From JAGLHV01 sp023143305 [NCBI: Clostridia bacterium] (GTDB lineage Bacteria; CBDUZB01; JAGLHV01), in contig DAOVVV010000005.1 of the NCBI GenBank assembly GCA_030637025.1, positions 17,608 to 81,607 on the forward strand: DNA of 64,000 nt. Direction: 5' to 3'. Under the pieces are notes generated by a model. That model did not search any database and had not been told where the DNA came from. It saw only the letters and a program-made list of their open reading frames with translations. Below are positions 47,231-56,106 of this stretch, piece by piece; position 1 is the stretch's first letter, and each line of letters starts with the position of its first letter. The position numbers and the translations under genes are program-made.

Positions 47231-49191
47231 TATTGACATTTATTAACAATTTTAAAATAATTCAAAAATTCATAAGCAATAAAATATTTTTGTTTATGCT
47301 GGTATTATATTTAATACTTGCCGGGTTATTGTTAAATCCGGACTTGCCTTTGGAAGGGGATAGCCCTATTTTTTTTAATCTGGCACAATCGATATCTTCC
47401 GGGCAAGGTTATAAAGATATTTATTTTCCCGGGAACCCTGTTCATGTTCAGTATCCTTATTGTTATCCCGGCTTATTAGCCCTGATTATTGTTTTATTTC
47501 CTAAAACTGTTGTGGGATTAAAATTACTTTCTATATTGTTTGGAGCAGCATCTTTAATAGCTATTCAAAAGCTTTTTTCAAATAGATATAAAACAGAGAG
47601 TATAAACCTTATTATTTTATTAACCTGCACTAATTTATGGTTTTTATCTTTCTCTGTAATACTTCTTCCGGAAATGCTCTATTTCTTTTTTTCTTTATTA
47701 ACCCTTATCACCGGCAGGGCATATATACGGCAGAAAAGTTTAGTTAATAGATATTTATGGATTCTTTTTGTTTGTTTAGGAGTTGTTTTTTATACAAAGA
47801 CAATAGGAATGACTTTATTTTTAGCGATTACAGTATATCTTTTTTTTATAGAGAAAAACCATAAAAAAGGGATTTTAATTTTGAGTTGGGAACTTTTTTT
47901 AGTTTTGTTTTGGATAAAATTTTTAGTTTTAGTGTCTGAACAATCTTCTCTGCCTATAATTTCCCAGAATTATATTATCCAGGTATTTTCCGATAATACT
48001 TTTTCTTTTTTGTCTAAGGTCAAGTTAACTCTAAATAACTTGTCCGGTTATTTCCACTCAATTTCTTCTTTGTTTTTACCGGGATATTTTCTGGGAGAGG
48101 ATACTTTTGAAGGAAAACGTTATTTTTGCCTTTTATATAATTTAATCGATGAAGTAAAGTTTTTTAATCCCCGTTCTTTATTAGTTTTTTCCAAAACAAT
48201 AATTATATTTATTGGAAGTATTACCTGTTTTGGTTTTTTGCGTCAGCTTAAAGATAAAAATTTGAACGAAATTTATGTGATTTGTTATTTGTTAGTTCTT
48301 TTATTTTCCCCTGAATTGTTTTATGCTTATAGCTGTAACCGGTATCTTTTAATGCTTTTTCCTTTTTTAATTTATTATTTTTTTTCCGGTATTTTATTAG
48401 TTCTAAATTTCAAAGGGAATGATGCTAAAGATAGAAAAAGGCGAAAATTTATTCGGAAAATCTGTTTTATCCTCACAGGTGTTTTGTTGGTAGTCAATTT
48501 AACCCCCGTTGCTTTTTGGATAAAAAACAATATGAGTTATGTGGTTAATTATAAATATTTATCCGTAAAAGAAAAAAAGTATTATCATTCTTTTTTGTTG
48601 TGGGATTTTTTTTCATCTGCTTGTTGGATAAAAGAAAATACCTCTCCCCAGTCAGTTATTATGCATTTTAGTCCGCCGGGATTTTATCTTTACAGTAAAC
48701 GCAAGACTGTTTTTTTTAACTACTTGCCTTATCACCCAAGAGGGACGGTTTCAGAAGAGATTAAATTAATTATAAAAGAAAAAGAAGTGGATTATGTAGT
48801 AGAAAGTTGCAAAATGCAGCGGGAAATTATTTATTGCTTAAATGATACATCAAAAGATTATGTTGTTGTGCCTTTAGTTAATCTTTCTAAAGAAATTATT
48901 TATAAAATAATTAATATTTCTCCCCAAGGAAAATTATTGAATAAAGAAGGGATTTATTGGTATAATGAAAAAAATTATGATCGGGCCATTATAAAGTTTG
49001 AAAGAAGCATAAAAATAAAACCAAATTTTTATACCTTTTATCAGTTGGGACGGTGTTACCAGGGAAAAAAGATGTTTAATCAGGCATTACAAATGTATAA
49101 AAAAGCGATATCTTTACAACCAAATTATGAAATTGCTAAGAGCAAGCAGGCATCAATATTAGATATTTTGAAAAAAACAGGTAATAAATAA
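47227..49191 (+). CDS. GT39-like membrane glycosyltransferase with short TPR tail (copy 5)
   Basis: 654 residues, about 75 to 110 fewer than its relatives. It starts at a TTG overlapping the stop of copy 4 (TTGA), a coupled arrangement. The first loop is LPLEGDSPIFFNLAQSISSG with YFPGNPVHVQYPYCYP. The usual membrane domain and external linker (FSPPGFYLYSKRKTVFF) are present. The tail stops after roughly two TPR units (GIYWYNEKNYDRAIIKFERS, LGRCYQGKKMFNQALQMYKK) and ends ILDILKKTGNK; the final units seen in copies 1-4, 6 and 7 are missing. The stop codon is clean, with no recognisable TPR remnant after it, so this seems a settled shorter form. A run of 12 G lies just downstream. Confidence 0.72.
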   Translation: MILTFINNFKIIQKFISNKIFLFMLVLYLILAGLLLNPDLPLEGDSPIFFNLAQSISSGQGYKDIYFPGNPVHVQYPYCYPGLLALIIVLFPKTVVGLKLLSILFGAASLIAIQKLFSNRYKTESINLIILLTCTNLWFLSFSVILLPEMLYFFFSLLTLITGRAYIRQKSLVNRYLWILFVCLGVVFYTKTIGMTLFLAITVYLFFIEKNHKKGILILSWELFLVLFWIKFLVLVSEQSSLPIISQNYIIQVFSDNTFSFLSKVKLTLNNLSGYFHSISSLFLPGYFLGEDTFEGKRYFCLLYNLIDEVKFFNPRSLLVFSKTIIIFIGSITCFGFLRQLKDKNLNEIYVICYLLVLLFSPELFYAYSCNRYLLMLFPFLIYYFFSGILLVLNFKGNDAKDRKRRKFIRKICFILTGVLLVVNLTPVAFWIKNNMSYVVNYKYLSVKEKKYYHSFLLWDFFSSACWIKENTSPQSVIMHFSPPGFYLYSKRKTVFFNYLPYHPRGTVSEEIKLIIKEKEVDYVVESCKMQREIIYCLNDTSKDYVVVPLVNLSKEIIYKIINISPQGKLLNKEGIYWYNEKNYDRAIIKFERSIKIKPNFYTFYQLGRCYQGKKMFNQALQMYKKAISLQPNYEIAKSKQASILDILKKTGNK

Positions 49192-49209
49192 AGAATAGGT
49201 TATTTTGCC

Positions 49210-49221
49210 GGGGGGGGGGGG
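49210..49221 (+). repeat. Homopolymer run G12 at the ribosome-binding site of the next gene
   Basis: Twelve G in a row, directly before the ATG at 49222, in AT-rich DNA. It takes the place of the Shine-Dalgarno sequence. Change in its length by slippage would alter spacing to the start codon or promoter geometry and so could tune or switch translation. Confidence 0.9.
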
Positions 49222-51501
49222 ATGTTTATTGGGAATTTGTGTGGTAAGAGAAAGTTCTTTTTAGGCATTTTAATCGTATATATAACAATCTGCGGATTAC
49301 TATTAAATCCTGATCCCCCTTTAACTAATGATGGTCCGTATTATCTTCTGTTGTCCCAATCTATGGTTTATCACCAGGGATACCGGCATATCTTTCATCC
49401 CGCAGAAATGGTAGATGTAGAATATCCTCCTATTTATCCGTTATTGCTTGCTTTTATTTTAATAATTTTACCGAAAACCGTCGTCGGATTAAAATTCCTT
49501 TCGCTATTGTTTGGGGTAGCGTCGTTGATTATTATTTATTACTTTTTTGCTGATAAATATGAATATTTACCGGATTTGAAATTTTTCACTATTAAATTTA
49601 AAACCAAAATTTATAGTTTATCCTTTATTACTTATCCGCTATTGTTGCTTTTGCTTACCTTTAGCAATTTATGGTTTCTTGTTTTCTCTATAACGATTGC
49701 CCCGGAAGTTGTTTATCTTTTCTTTTCTCTCCTTTCACTTATTTTTTTGGAAAAATGGATAGATGAAGGTAATTATTTTAACCGGTATTTGCTTTTTACC
49801 GTTTTAAGCATAACAGTGAGTTTTTATATCAAAGCACTTGCTCTGGCATTAATTCTTTCCGGCAGCAGTTACCTTTTTGTCAGGAAAGACTATAAAAAAG
49901 GTTTTTTGTTTTTAATAACGACCGGTTTTGCAATTTTACCCTGGATAATAAGAAACAGGATAATAAATAAAACATCTCTGTCATTGGATTATATCGGACA
50001 GTTTTTAACCGGCCACCAATTAAATTTACTGGATATGGGTAAAACAATCTTTTTTAATCTTACTCATTATATTCATGCCGTCTTTACCCTTTTAATTCCC
50101 GGATATTTTCTGGGAAAGTCTGGTTTTCAGGGAGAGGAAGCTTTTTCTTTTTTATACAGTTTTTTGGGTAAAAAAGAATATTTTGATCCGCAATCGTTGA
50201 ATACTTTGACTCTTTTTATAACTTTACTTTTAAGTGTTATTATCGGAATAGGTTTTATCAAACAATTAAAGAAAAAGAAATTGCCGGAAGTATATGTTTT
50301 ATCTTATCTGTTTATTTTGTTTCTTTTTCCCAGAGGATTTTATATTAGTAGTTCCAACCGGTATTTACTTCCCTTGCTTCCTTTTATAGTACACTATTTC
50401 CTGAATGGAATTTTTTTGCTGGAAAGTTGGAGGTTAAAAGTTAAACAGCCTTGTTGTCTAAACTTACGGAGTAATTTAGTATGGATACTTTGTTTTATTT
50501 TGGTTGTTGCTAACCTGATTCCGGCTGCTTATATGATTAGGGGAAATATTTCTTATTTGGGCAATTACAAGTTCTTATCAATAGAGGAAAGAAAGGATTA
50601 TCATTCCAGATGGCTTCTCGATTATTTTACCCCGGCTGCCTGGATAAGAGAAAACACCCCGGTAAACAGTGTTGTTATGCATTGTTTTCCCCCGGCTTTT
50701 TATTTGAAGAGCAATCGAAAAAGTGTATTTTTTTTGCTTACCCTTCAGGGCCCCAGGCTGATAAAAATAAATCTGGATAAAATGAAAGTAATAGCGGATA
50801 GAATTAATAAATATAAAGTGGATTATTTAGTGGTAGGGCACCAGGCGGAGAGAGAAATTATTGGGTATTTAAAGCGGTACTCTGAAATATTTATGTTTGA
50901 GCCTTTAGCCGTATTTAAAACAGAAATGAAAAGGGTTGAGATTTACAAAGTTATTAAAACTAATGCTCAAATAAAAACATTGAATAGGCAGGGAATAAAT
51001 TATTATAAAAAAGGTAATTATAAGCAAGCGGTATCGAAATTTAAGGAGATTATCCAGCTGCAGCCCAATTGCAAGACTTATTTTAATTTAGGACAGTGTT
51101 ATGAAAAACAAGATCTTTCTAAAGGGGCCGGTGAAATGTATGCAAAAGCAATACAACTTGAACCTGCTTATAAAACCGCTAAAACCAAATTGTACATTAT
51201 TGAGGAAAAAGAAAAAATAGAGCAAAATCCGGTACATCCTGGCGGGTATGAAAATTTAGGTAGATTTTATCTGGAAGAGGGAGACTTAAATAAAGCGATA
51301 AAAAATTTAAACTATGCACTGCACTTAGGTGCTTATAATTCTTCGGTGCATTATAATTTAGGTATAGCTTATTTGAAAAAAAAAGAATATAAATCTGCTT
51401 TAGAAGAATTAAAAAAAAGTTTATCTTTGCAGCGAAATTTAGGAGATAAATACAGAATAAAACACTACATTAAGATTGCAAAAATGAAATTGCGATGGTA
51501 A
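49222..51501 (+). CDS. GT39-like membrane glycosyltransferase with C-terminal TPR domain (copy 6), start next to G12 run
   Basis: 759 residues. The ATG follows a run of twelve G with no intervening base, an unusual leader that may make expression variable. The first loop is PPLTNDGPYYLLLSQSMVYH with VDVEYPPIYPLL, and the membrane region extends to about 440. The linker holds HCFPPAFYLKSNRKSVFF. The TPR tail, from about 590, includes LGQCYEKQDLSKGAGEMY and LGIAYLKKKEYKSALEEL. An extra stretch after the second helix pair (YLPDLKFFTIKFKTKIYS) lengthens it compared with copy 5. A GT2 gene lies 55 bases downstream and may provide a lipid-linked donor; this is inference from order. Confidence 0.75.
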   Translation: MFIGNLCGKRKFFLGILIVYITICGLLLNPDPPLTNDGPYYLLLSQSMVYHQGYRHIFHPAEMVDVEYPPIYPLLLAFILIILPKTVVGLKFLSLLFGVASLIIIYYFFADKYEYLPDLKFFTIKFKTKIYSLSFITYPLLLLLLTFSNLWFLVFSITIAPEVVYLFFSLLSLIFLEKWIDEGNYFNRYLLFTVLSITVSFYIKALALALILSGSSYLFVRKDYKKGFLFLITTGFAILPWIIRNRIINKTSLSLDYIGQFLTGHQLNLLDMGKTIFFNLTHYIHAVFTLLIPGYFLGKSGFQGEEAFSFLYSFLGKKEYFDPQSLNTLTLFITLLLSVIIGIGFIKQLKKKKLPEVYVLSYLFILFLFPRGFYISSSNRYLLPLLPFIVHYFLNGIFLLESWRLKVKQPCCLNLRSNLVWILCFILVVANLIPAAYMIRGNISYLGNYKFLSIEERKDYHSRWLLDYFTPAAWIRENTPVNSVVMHCFPPAFYLKSNRKSVFFLLTLQGPRLIKINLDKMKVIADRINKYKVDYLVVGHQAEREIIGYLKRYSEIFMFEPLAVFKTEMKRVEIYKVIKTNAQIKTLNRQGINYYKKGNYKQAVSKFKEIIQLQPNCKTYFNLGQCYEKQDLSKGAGEMYAKAIQLEPAYKTAKTKLYIIEEKEKIEQNPVHPGGYENLGRFYLEEGDLNKAIKNLNYALHLGAYNSSVHYNLGIAYLKKKEYKSALEELKKSLSLQRNLGDKYRIKHYIKIAKMKLRW

Positions 51502-51556
51502 AAGGGTTCTATAAATTTTTTTTAAAAAGATTAAAACCTAAAAAAGGCAAAAAAAT

Positions 51557-52270
51557 ATGAGACAAAAAATACTGATAGTTCCTGTTTATAATGAAGAAAA
51601 GATGGTGATAAAGACTCTTAATGAAGTTTTTTCCAGCGTAAATGCTATAATAATAATTAACGATGGTTCTACCGATTCTTCAGCGAAAAAAATTACCGAA
51701 TGGATAAAGGATAAAAGCAATATATATTTGATTTCTTCAAAAATCAATCAGGGGAAATCTCAGGCATTAAGAAAAGGATTTATTAAAATAGGTGAATTAC
51801 TCCGGGAAGGCAAAATAAATTCAGAGGACATTATTATTACCATAGATGCTGATGGCCAGCATTTAGGAGGGGATATGGATGTTATTTGCAATTATTTTGT
51901 CAAAGGAGATTATGATTTAGTCATAACCCGTAGAGATTTCGCAAAATACCCCCTGTTTAAAATAATAGGAAATAAGATATTATCCTTAACCGCTTCCTTG
52001 TTGAGCGGTATAAAGTATAACGACATAGAATGCGGTTTTAGACTTATGAAAGCTAAGATTATTCCTGAAATGATGAAATATTATACAGGTTTTAAATACA
52101 GCTGTGAACAGGAAATGGGAATAATTGCCGCCAGATTAAATTATAGAATTGATAATAATTATCTAATCAAGCCTCGTTTTTACCGTTCCCGGGGTACAAA
52201 AATTCCTGATGGGATAGTTAATGTTTTTTGGGGAATAATGGCCTTTATTAAGGTGAAATTAAAAAAATAA
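51557..52270 (+). CDS. GT2 family glycosyltransferase
   Basis: 237-residue GT-A transferase: IVPVYNEEKMV at the nucleotide-sugar site, INDGSTDSS, and DADGQH as the metal-binding DxD motif, followed by GFRLMKA and a C-terminal amphipathic end, FWGIMAFIKVKLKK. This is the wording of bacterial polyprenyl-phosphate-sugar synthase-like or YfdG-type enzymes, distinct from the Dpm1-like protein at 4436. It has no transmembrane pair. It should act on the cytoplasmic face, using a nucleotide sugar, with a polyprenyl phosphate or growing glycan as acceptor. It is enclosed by GT39-TPR copies 6 and 7 with gaps of 55 and 14 bases, so all three are probably co-transcribed. Confidence 0.8.
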   Translation: MRQKILIVPVYNEEKMVIKTLNEVFSSVNAIIIINDGSTDSSAKKITEWIKDKSNIYLISSKINQGKSQALRKGFIKIGELLREGKINSEDIIITIDADGQHLGGDMDVICNYFVKGDYDLVITRRDFAKYPLFKIIGNKILSLTASLLSGIKYNDIECGFRLMKAKIIPEMMKYYTGFKYSCEQEMGIIAARLNYRIDNNYLIKPRFYRSRGTKIPDGIVNVFWGIMAFIKVKLKK

Positions 52271-52284
52271 AAGAGAGGTCGAGG

Positions 52285-54543
52285 ATGTTATCTGTTTTTC
52301 TTAAGTTTCTGAGTAAAAATAAATATCTTTTATTTATTCTGGGCCTATTTGTTTTGATTAGCGGATTATTATTAAATCCTGATTTGCCCATGGAAAACGA
52401 TGAACCGTATTATTTTGTTCTGGCTAAATCTTTATCCCTGCAAAAGGGATATGTCCATCTTTATTATCCGGGAGAGGGACTTGTTGATGTGGAATATCCT
52501 CCTTTGTATCCGATTTGTTTAGCGTTAATTATGAAACTGGTTGAGTATCAAGTTGTTTTTTTAAAAATACTTTCTCTTCTTTTCGGCGGGGCTGCCTTAA
52601 TTGCTGTATATATCTTTTTTACTAGAAAAAATAAAACTTCGTTTTTACCGGAAACAAAACAGAGTTTTTACTTATGGCTTTTATTCTTTACAGCAACCAA
52701 TTGGTGGTTTCTTTCTTTTTCTGTAATAATTGCTCCGGAAATTGCTTATCTTTTTTTCTCACTGGCAGCTCTTTATTTTTTGGAAAAATATAATCAGCAA
52801 ACAACTTTAATTAATAAATATTTGTTTGGGGCAATTTTATTACTGATAATGACTTTTTATACTAAAACGCTGGGCTTAGCCCTTATTATCGCTGCGGTTA
52901 TCTATTTTTTGTGGATTGAAAGAAAGTATAAAAAGGGTTTGGTTTTAGGGGGTATATCTTTGGGATTAATTTCCCCCTGGTTATTAAAAAATAGCTTAAT
53001 TACTAATGCAGACAAAGTAATATCTCAAAATTACTTAAATCAATTTTTCTTTGGCTATGAAGGGAATTTATGGAATATTATAAAAACCGTTGGTTTGAAT
53101 ATTTTTAATTATGGTAAAGCTATTGCTCATTTGCTGCTTCCCGGTTATTTTATGGGAGAATCCATGTTTGAGGGTTTATCCTATTCCCCCTTTTTTTGTA
53201 GTTTAATGAATAATGACAGGTTATTTAAGCCGCAGGTTTTACCGGTGGTTTCTTTTTTTATTATTGTCTTTTTTTGCGGAATGACTATTTTTGGTTTTAT
53301 CAGGCAGTTAATCAAAAAAAAGAGTTTAATGGAGATATATATACTTTGTTATTTAGGAATTATTATGATTTTTCCTTCTTGTTTTTATATTAATGCGGGG
53401 AAGCGGTATTTAGTTTCTTTACTTCCTTTTATATTATATTATTTTTTCAGGGGTATTTTTTTTGTTGAAAAATGGAGATTAAAAATTCAGGAAGAATCTC
53501 TAAAGGCCGGAAATAATAAAAAAGGTTTTTTGTATTTTAGTAATTTGTGGGTAATAAGCGGAATTGTTTTGCTGTTGGGTAATTTAATTCCGGATTTTTG
53601 GTCGGTAAAAGGGAATATTTCTTATTTAGCTGATTATAAAGTTTCCTCGGAAAAAGAAAAAAGGAACTATCATTCTTTTTGGCTTAACGATTATTTTACA
53701 CTGGCTGAGTGGATAAAAAAAAATACTCCCCCGGATGCGGTTCTAATGCATTTTTTCCCGGCTGCTTTTTATCTGCATACTGAACGCAAAGTAACTTTTT
53801 TTGATAGGCTTCCTTATTATCCGGAAGAGAGAAATTTTAACGATATTAAAGCCGATATTGAAAAGAGAAAAGTTGGGTATATCATCACAGGGTCGTCTAA
53901 ACAGGAGGAAATAGTTTCCTGGTTAAACATAGAACTTAGTCAATATGTTTTTATTCCTATCGCCGAAATAGAAGTAAATAGAGTGTATAAAGCGTTTAAA
54001 GTAAACTCGTTGATTAAAGAAAAGTATAAACAGGGAGCATTTTGGTATAAAGAGGGAAAATATGATTTAGCTATAGCAGAATTCCGGAAAGCACAAGCTA
54101 TAGTATCTACTTTTGTGGGTTATTTTAATTTAGGAAGATGTTACGAAGAAAAAGGGGAAAGAGAAAAAGCACAAAAAATGTATAAGCAGGCAGTGGTTTT
54201 ACAACCCGATTTTAAGGTAGGCAAAATTAGAGCGGATATTTTGTTTTATCAGCAATTAATTGATGTTCAACCACACAATTATCAACATTATTATCAATTG
54301 GGAAAAAGTTTTCTGGAAAGTTACCAGTATGATAAAGCAATTGATAATTTTTCAGGGGCTTTAGCCCTTAATCCGTCTTTTTATCAGGTACACTATTTTT
54401 TAGGTTTATCCTATCTGGGAAATAAAGATTACCGGGAAGCAATAATGGAGTTTAAAAAAGCTTTAATTTTAACACCTGAAATCAAATATAAAACGAAACA
54501 CTATTTGAAAATTGCCCGCAAATTAAGAAAGAGAAATAAATAG
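52285..54543 (+). CDS. GT39-like membrane glycosyltransferase with C-terminal TPR domain (copy 7)
   Basis: 752 residues; ATG after GAGAGGTCGAGG, 14 bases from the GT2 stop. First loop: LPMENDEPYYFVLAKSLSLQ, then VDVEYPPLYPICLA. The D-E pair matches copy 4. The membrane domain reaches residue 430 or so. The linker contains HFFPAAFYLHTERKVTFF. TPR units begin near 570 (LGRCYEEKGEREKAQKMY, LGLSYLGNKDYREAIMEF). The protein ends in a basic tail, RKLRKRNK. It is the last of the seven GT39-TPR genes and is followed 45 bases later by the second radical SAM gene, mirroring the order radical SAM then GT39-TPR on the other side of the block. Confidence 0.75.
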   Translation: MLSVFLKFLSKNKYLLFILGLFVLISGLLLNPDLPMENDEPYYFVLAKSLSLQKGYVHLYYPGEGLVDVEYPPLYPICLALIMKLVEYQVVFLKILSLLFGGAALIAVYIFFTRKNKTSFLPETKQSFYLWLLFFTATNWWFLSFSVIIAPEIAYLFFSLAALYFLEKYNQQTTLINKYLFGAILLLIMTFYTKTLGLALIIAAVIYFLWIERKYKKGLVLGGISLGLISPWLLKNSLITNADKVISQNYLNQFFFGYEGNLWNIIKTVGLNIFNYGKAIAHLLLPGYFMGESMFEGLSYSPFFCSLMNNDRLFKPQVLPVVSFFIIVFFCGMTIFGFIRQLIKKKSLMEIYILCYLGIIMIFPSCFYINAGKRYLVSLLPFILYYFFRGIFFVEKWRLKIQEESLKAGNNKKGFLYFSNLWVISGIVLLLGNLIPDFWSVKGNISYLADYKVSSEKEKRNYHSFWLNDYFTLAEWIKKNTPPDAVLMHFFPAAFYLHTERKVTFFDRLPYYPEERNFNDIKADIEKRKVGYIITGSSKQEEIVSWLNIELSQYVFIPIAEIEVNRVYKAFKVNSLIKEKYKQGAFWYKEGKYDLAIAEFRKAQAIVSTFVGYFNLGRCYEEKGEREKAQKMYKQAVVLQPDFKVGKIRADILFYQQLIDVQPHNYQHYYQLGKSFLESYQYDKAIDNFSGALALNPSFYQVHYFLGLSYLGNKDYREAIMEFKKALILTPEIKYKTKHYLKIARKLRKRNK

Positions 54544-54588
54544 GGTTTCTGAAGAAAAACTACGGATTAAAGGAAATTAATCTTAAAA

Positions 54589-55992
54589 ATGAAAAAAATA
54601 TTATTACTCAATCCTCCCGGAGACCGTCCTTACATTAGAGACTATTATTGCAGCCATGTTTCTAAAGGGGTTTATTATTGGCCGGGCTATGACTTGCTGG
54701 TATTAAGTGGAATTTTAAGCAAGGAGTATCGGGTAGAAGTGTTGGATGCAATTATTTCCAGGATGAGTTTTGAAGAATGTTTCAGCCGAATTAAGGAGAT
54801 GGATATAGATGTAATAATTTTTATTACAGGTTCTGTTTCCTGGAGAGAGGATTTTTCTTTTCTGGAAAAGGTCAAAAAAGAAAAAAAAGTTTTAATGATT
54901 GCCAGTGGTGATTTTCTTCTTTTCCAGGGCAGTAAAATTATGAGGCAATTTCCGTTTTTGGATGCTGTTATTTTGGATTTTACTACGCGGAACATTTTAG
55001 ACTTTCTTGGTGGAGAAGGAAATGAAAAAAAAGATAATCTTATTATCAGAAAAGGTGAAGATATAATCGAGGGAAATAAGATTACAATTAAGGAATTCGA
55101 AATACCCATTCCCCGGCATGAACTTTTTCCTTTAAATAAATATAGTTTACCTCATTTAAGAAAACATCCTTTTGCCAGTGTTCTGACTGCTTTTGGTTGT
55201 CCTTATCAATGTTTGTTTTGTCCTTTCCAGAGAATACCGTTTAAAACACGTAAAATTGAGAATATTTTAGAAGAGTTTACCTATATTAGTTCTTTAGGGA
55301 TTAAAGAAATATGGTTTAGGGACCAGACTTTTTTAGCTAACAAAGGACACAGTCTTAAATTGTGCAAAGAGATGATAGAAAAAAAATTTGCCTTTAGCTG
55401 GAGTTGTGAAACCAGGGTTGATTTGCTTGATGAGGAGACTTTAAAGGTGATGAAAGCTGCCGGTTGCCACACGGTAATGTTAGGGGTAGAAAGTGCCAGA
55501 CAGGATATATTAGATAGATATAAAAAGGGGATTAAAATAGACCGGATAAAGGAAGCTTTTGCTCTTTGTAAAAAATTAAAAATAAAAACATTGGCACATT
55601 TTATTATAGGATTGCCGGGTGAAGATGAAGAATCGCAAAGGGAATTGATTGATTTAGCTAAGCAAATTGATTGTGATTATGCTTCTTTTAATATTGCCAG
55701 TCCGCAAATAGGGACTACTTTTCGTGATCAAGCAATAAGTAAGGGGTGGATTTCCGAGAAAACGGATATTATGGATAGTTCCTGTTCGTATCCGCTTATT
55801 GAGACAAAAAGTTTATCTAAGGAAAAGGTGTGGATGTTTCATCAACAGGCAGTAAGGGAATTTTATATGCGTCCCCGTTTTTTATTAAATAGAATATGCC
55901 GGCTAAAATCTATAAAAGAAGGCATTATTTTACTAAAAGAGGGTATTTATTTTTTAAGAGAAATTTTTTTTGTCCAAAACCAAAAAAGATGA
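54589..55992 (+). CDS. B12-type radical SAM enzyme (second)
   Basis: 467 residues. The N-terminal 150 residues are a degenerate cobalamin-type Rossmann domain (ILLLNPPGDRPYI; no DxHxxG). The radical SAM cysteines are C204-x3-C208-x2-C211 (GCPYQCLFCPF), followed by LGVESARQDIL and IIGLPGEDEES. It differs clearly from the enzyme at 13509: the segment between domains is shorter, and Pro follows the third cysteine. It probably modifies a carbon centre on a lipid or sugar using SAM, with or without cobalamin; the substrate is unknown. AAAGGAAA lies upstream of its ATG. It ends the long run of closely packed genes: the next start is 114 bases away and has its own promoter-like sequence. Confidence 0.83.
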   Translation: MKKILLLNPPGDRPYIRDYYCSHVSKGVYYWPGYDLLVLSGILSKEYRVEVLDAIISRMSFEECFSRIKEMDIDVIIFITGSVSWREDFSFLEKVKKEKKVLMIASGDFLLFQGSKIMRQFPFLDAVILDFTTRNILDFLGGEGNEKKDNLIIRKGEDIIEGNKITIKEFEIPIPRHELFPLNKYSLPHLRKHPFASVLTAFGCPYQCLFCPFQRIPFKTRKIENILEEFTYISSLGIKEIWFRDQTFLANKGHSLKLCKEMIEKKFAFSWSCETRVDLLDEETLKVMKAAGCHTVMLGVESARQDILDRYKKGIKIDRIKEAFALCKKLKIKTLAHFIIGLPGEDEESQRELIDLAKQIDCDYASFNIASPQIGTTFRDQAISKGWISEKTDIMDSSCSYPLIETKSLSKEKVWMFHQQAVREFYMRPRFLLNRICRLKSIKEGIILLKEGIYFLREIFFVQNQKR

Positions 55993-56060
55993 TTATTAAA
56001 CAGATAGTTTTCCATGTTAAATAAAAAAAATTTACTGTTAAATACTAATGTAAAAAAATA

Positions 56061-56089
56061 TTGAGATTATTACCTTTTCGTGTTATATT
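56061..56089 (+). promoter_or_regulatory. Likely sigma-70-type promoter for the sigma-54 gene
   Basis: TTGAGA at 56061-56066, 17 bases, then TATATT at 56084-56089. Both halves and the spacing are good, and the site lies in the first real gap after the long gene cluster. Transcription would begin near 56096, which fits the ATG at 56149 better than the TTG at 56107. Confidence 0.55.
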
Positions 56090-56106
56090 TGTAATGGTGA
56101 TTTTTT

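Noticed and set aside
54687-55109. Long reverse-strand open frame opposite the second radical SAM gene, and a similar one at 57644-58066
   Set aside because: Both lie wholly inside genes with clear domain motifs on the + strand, show no motif of their own and have Ser/Ile-rich composition typical of antisense frames.
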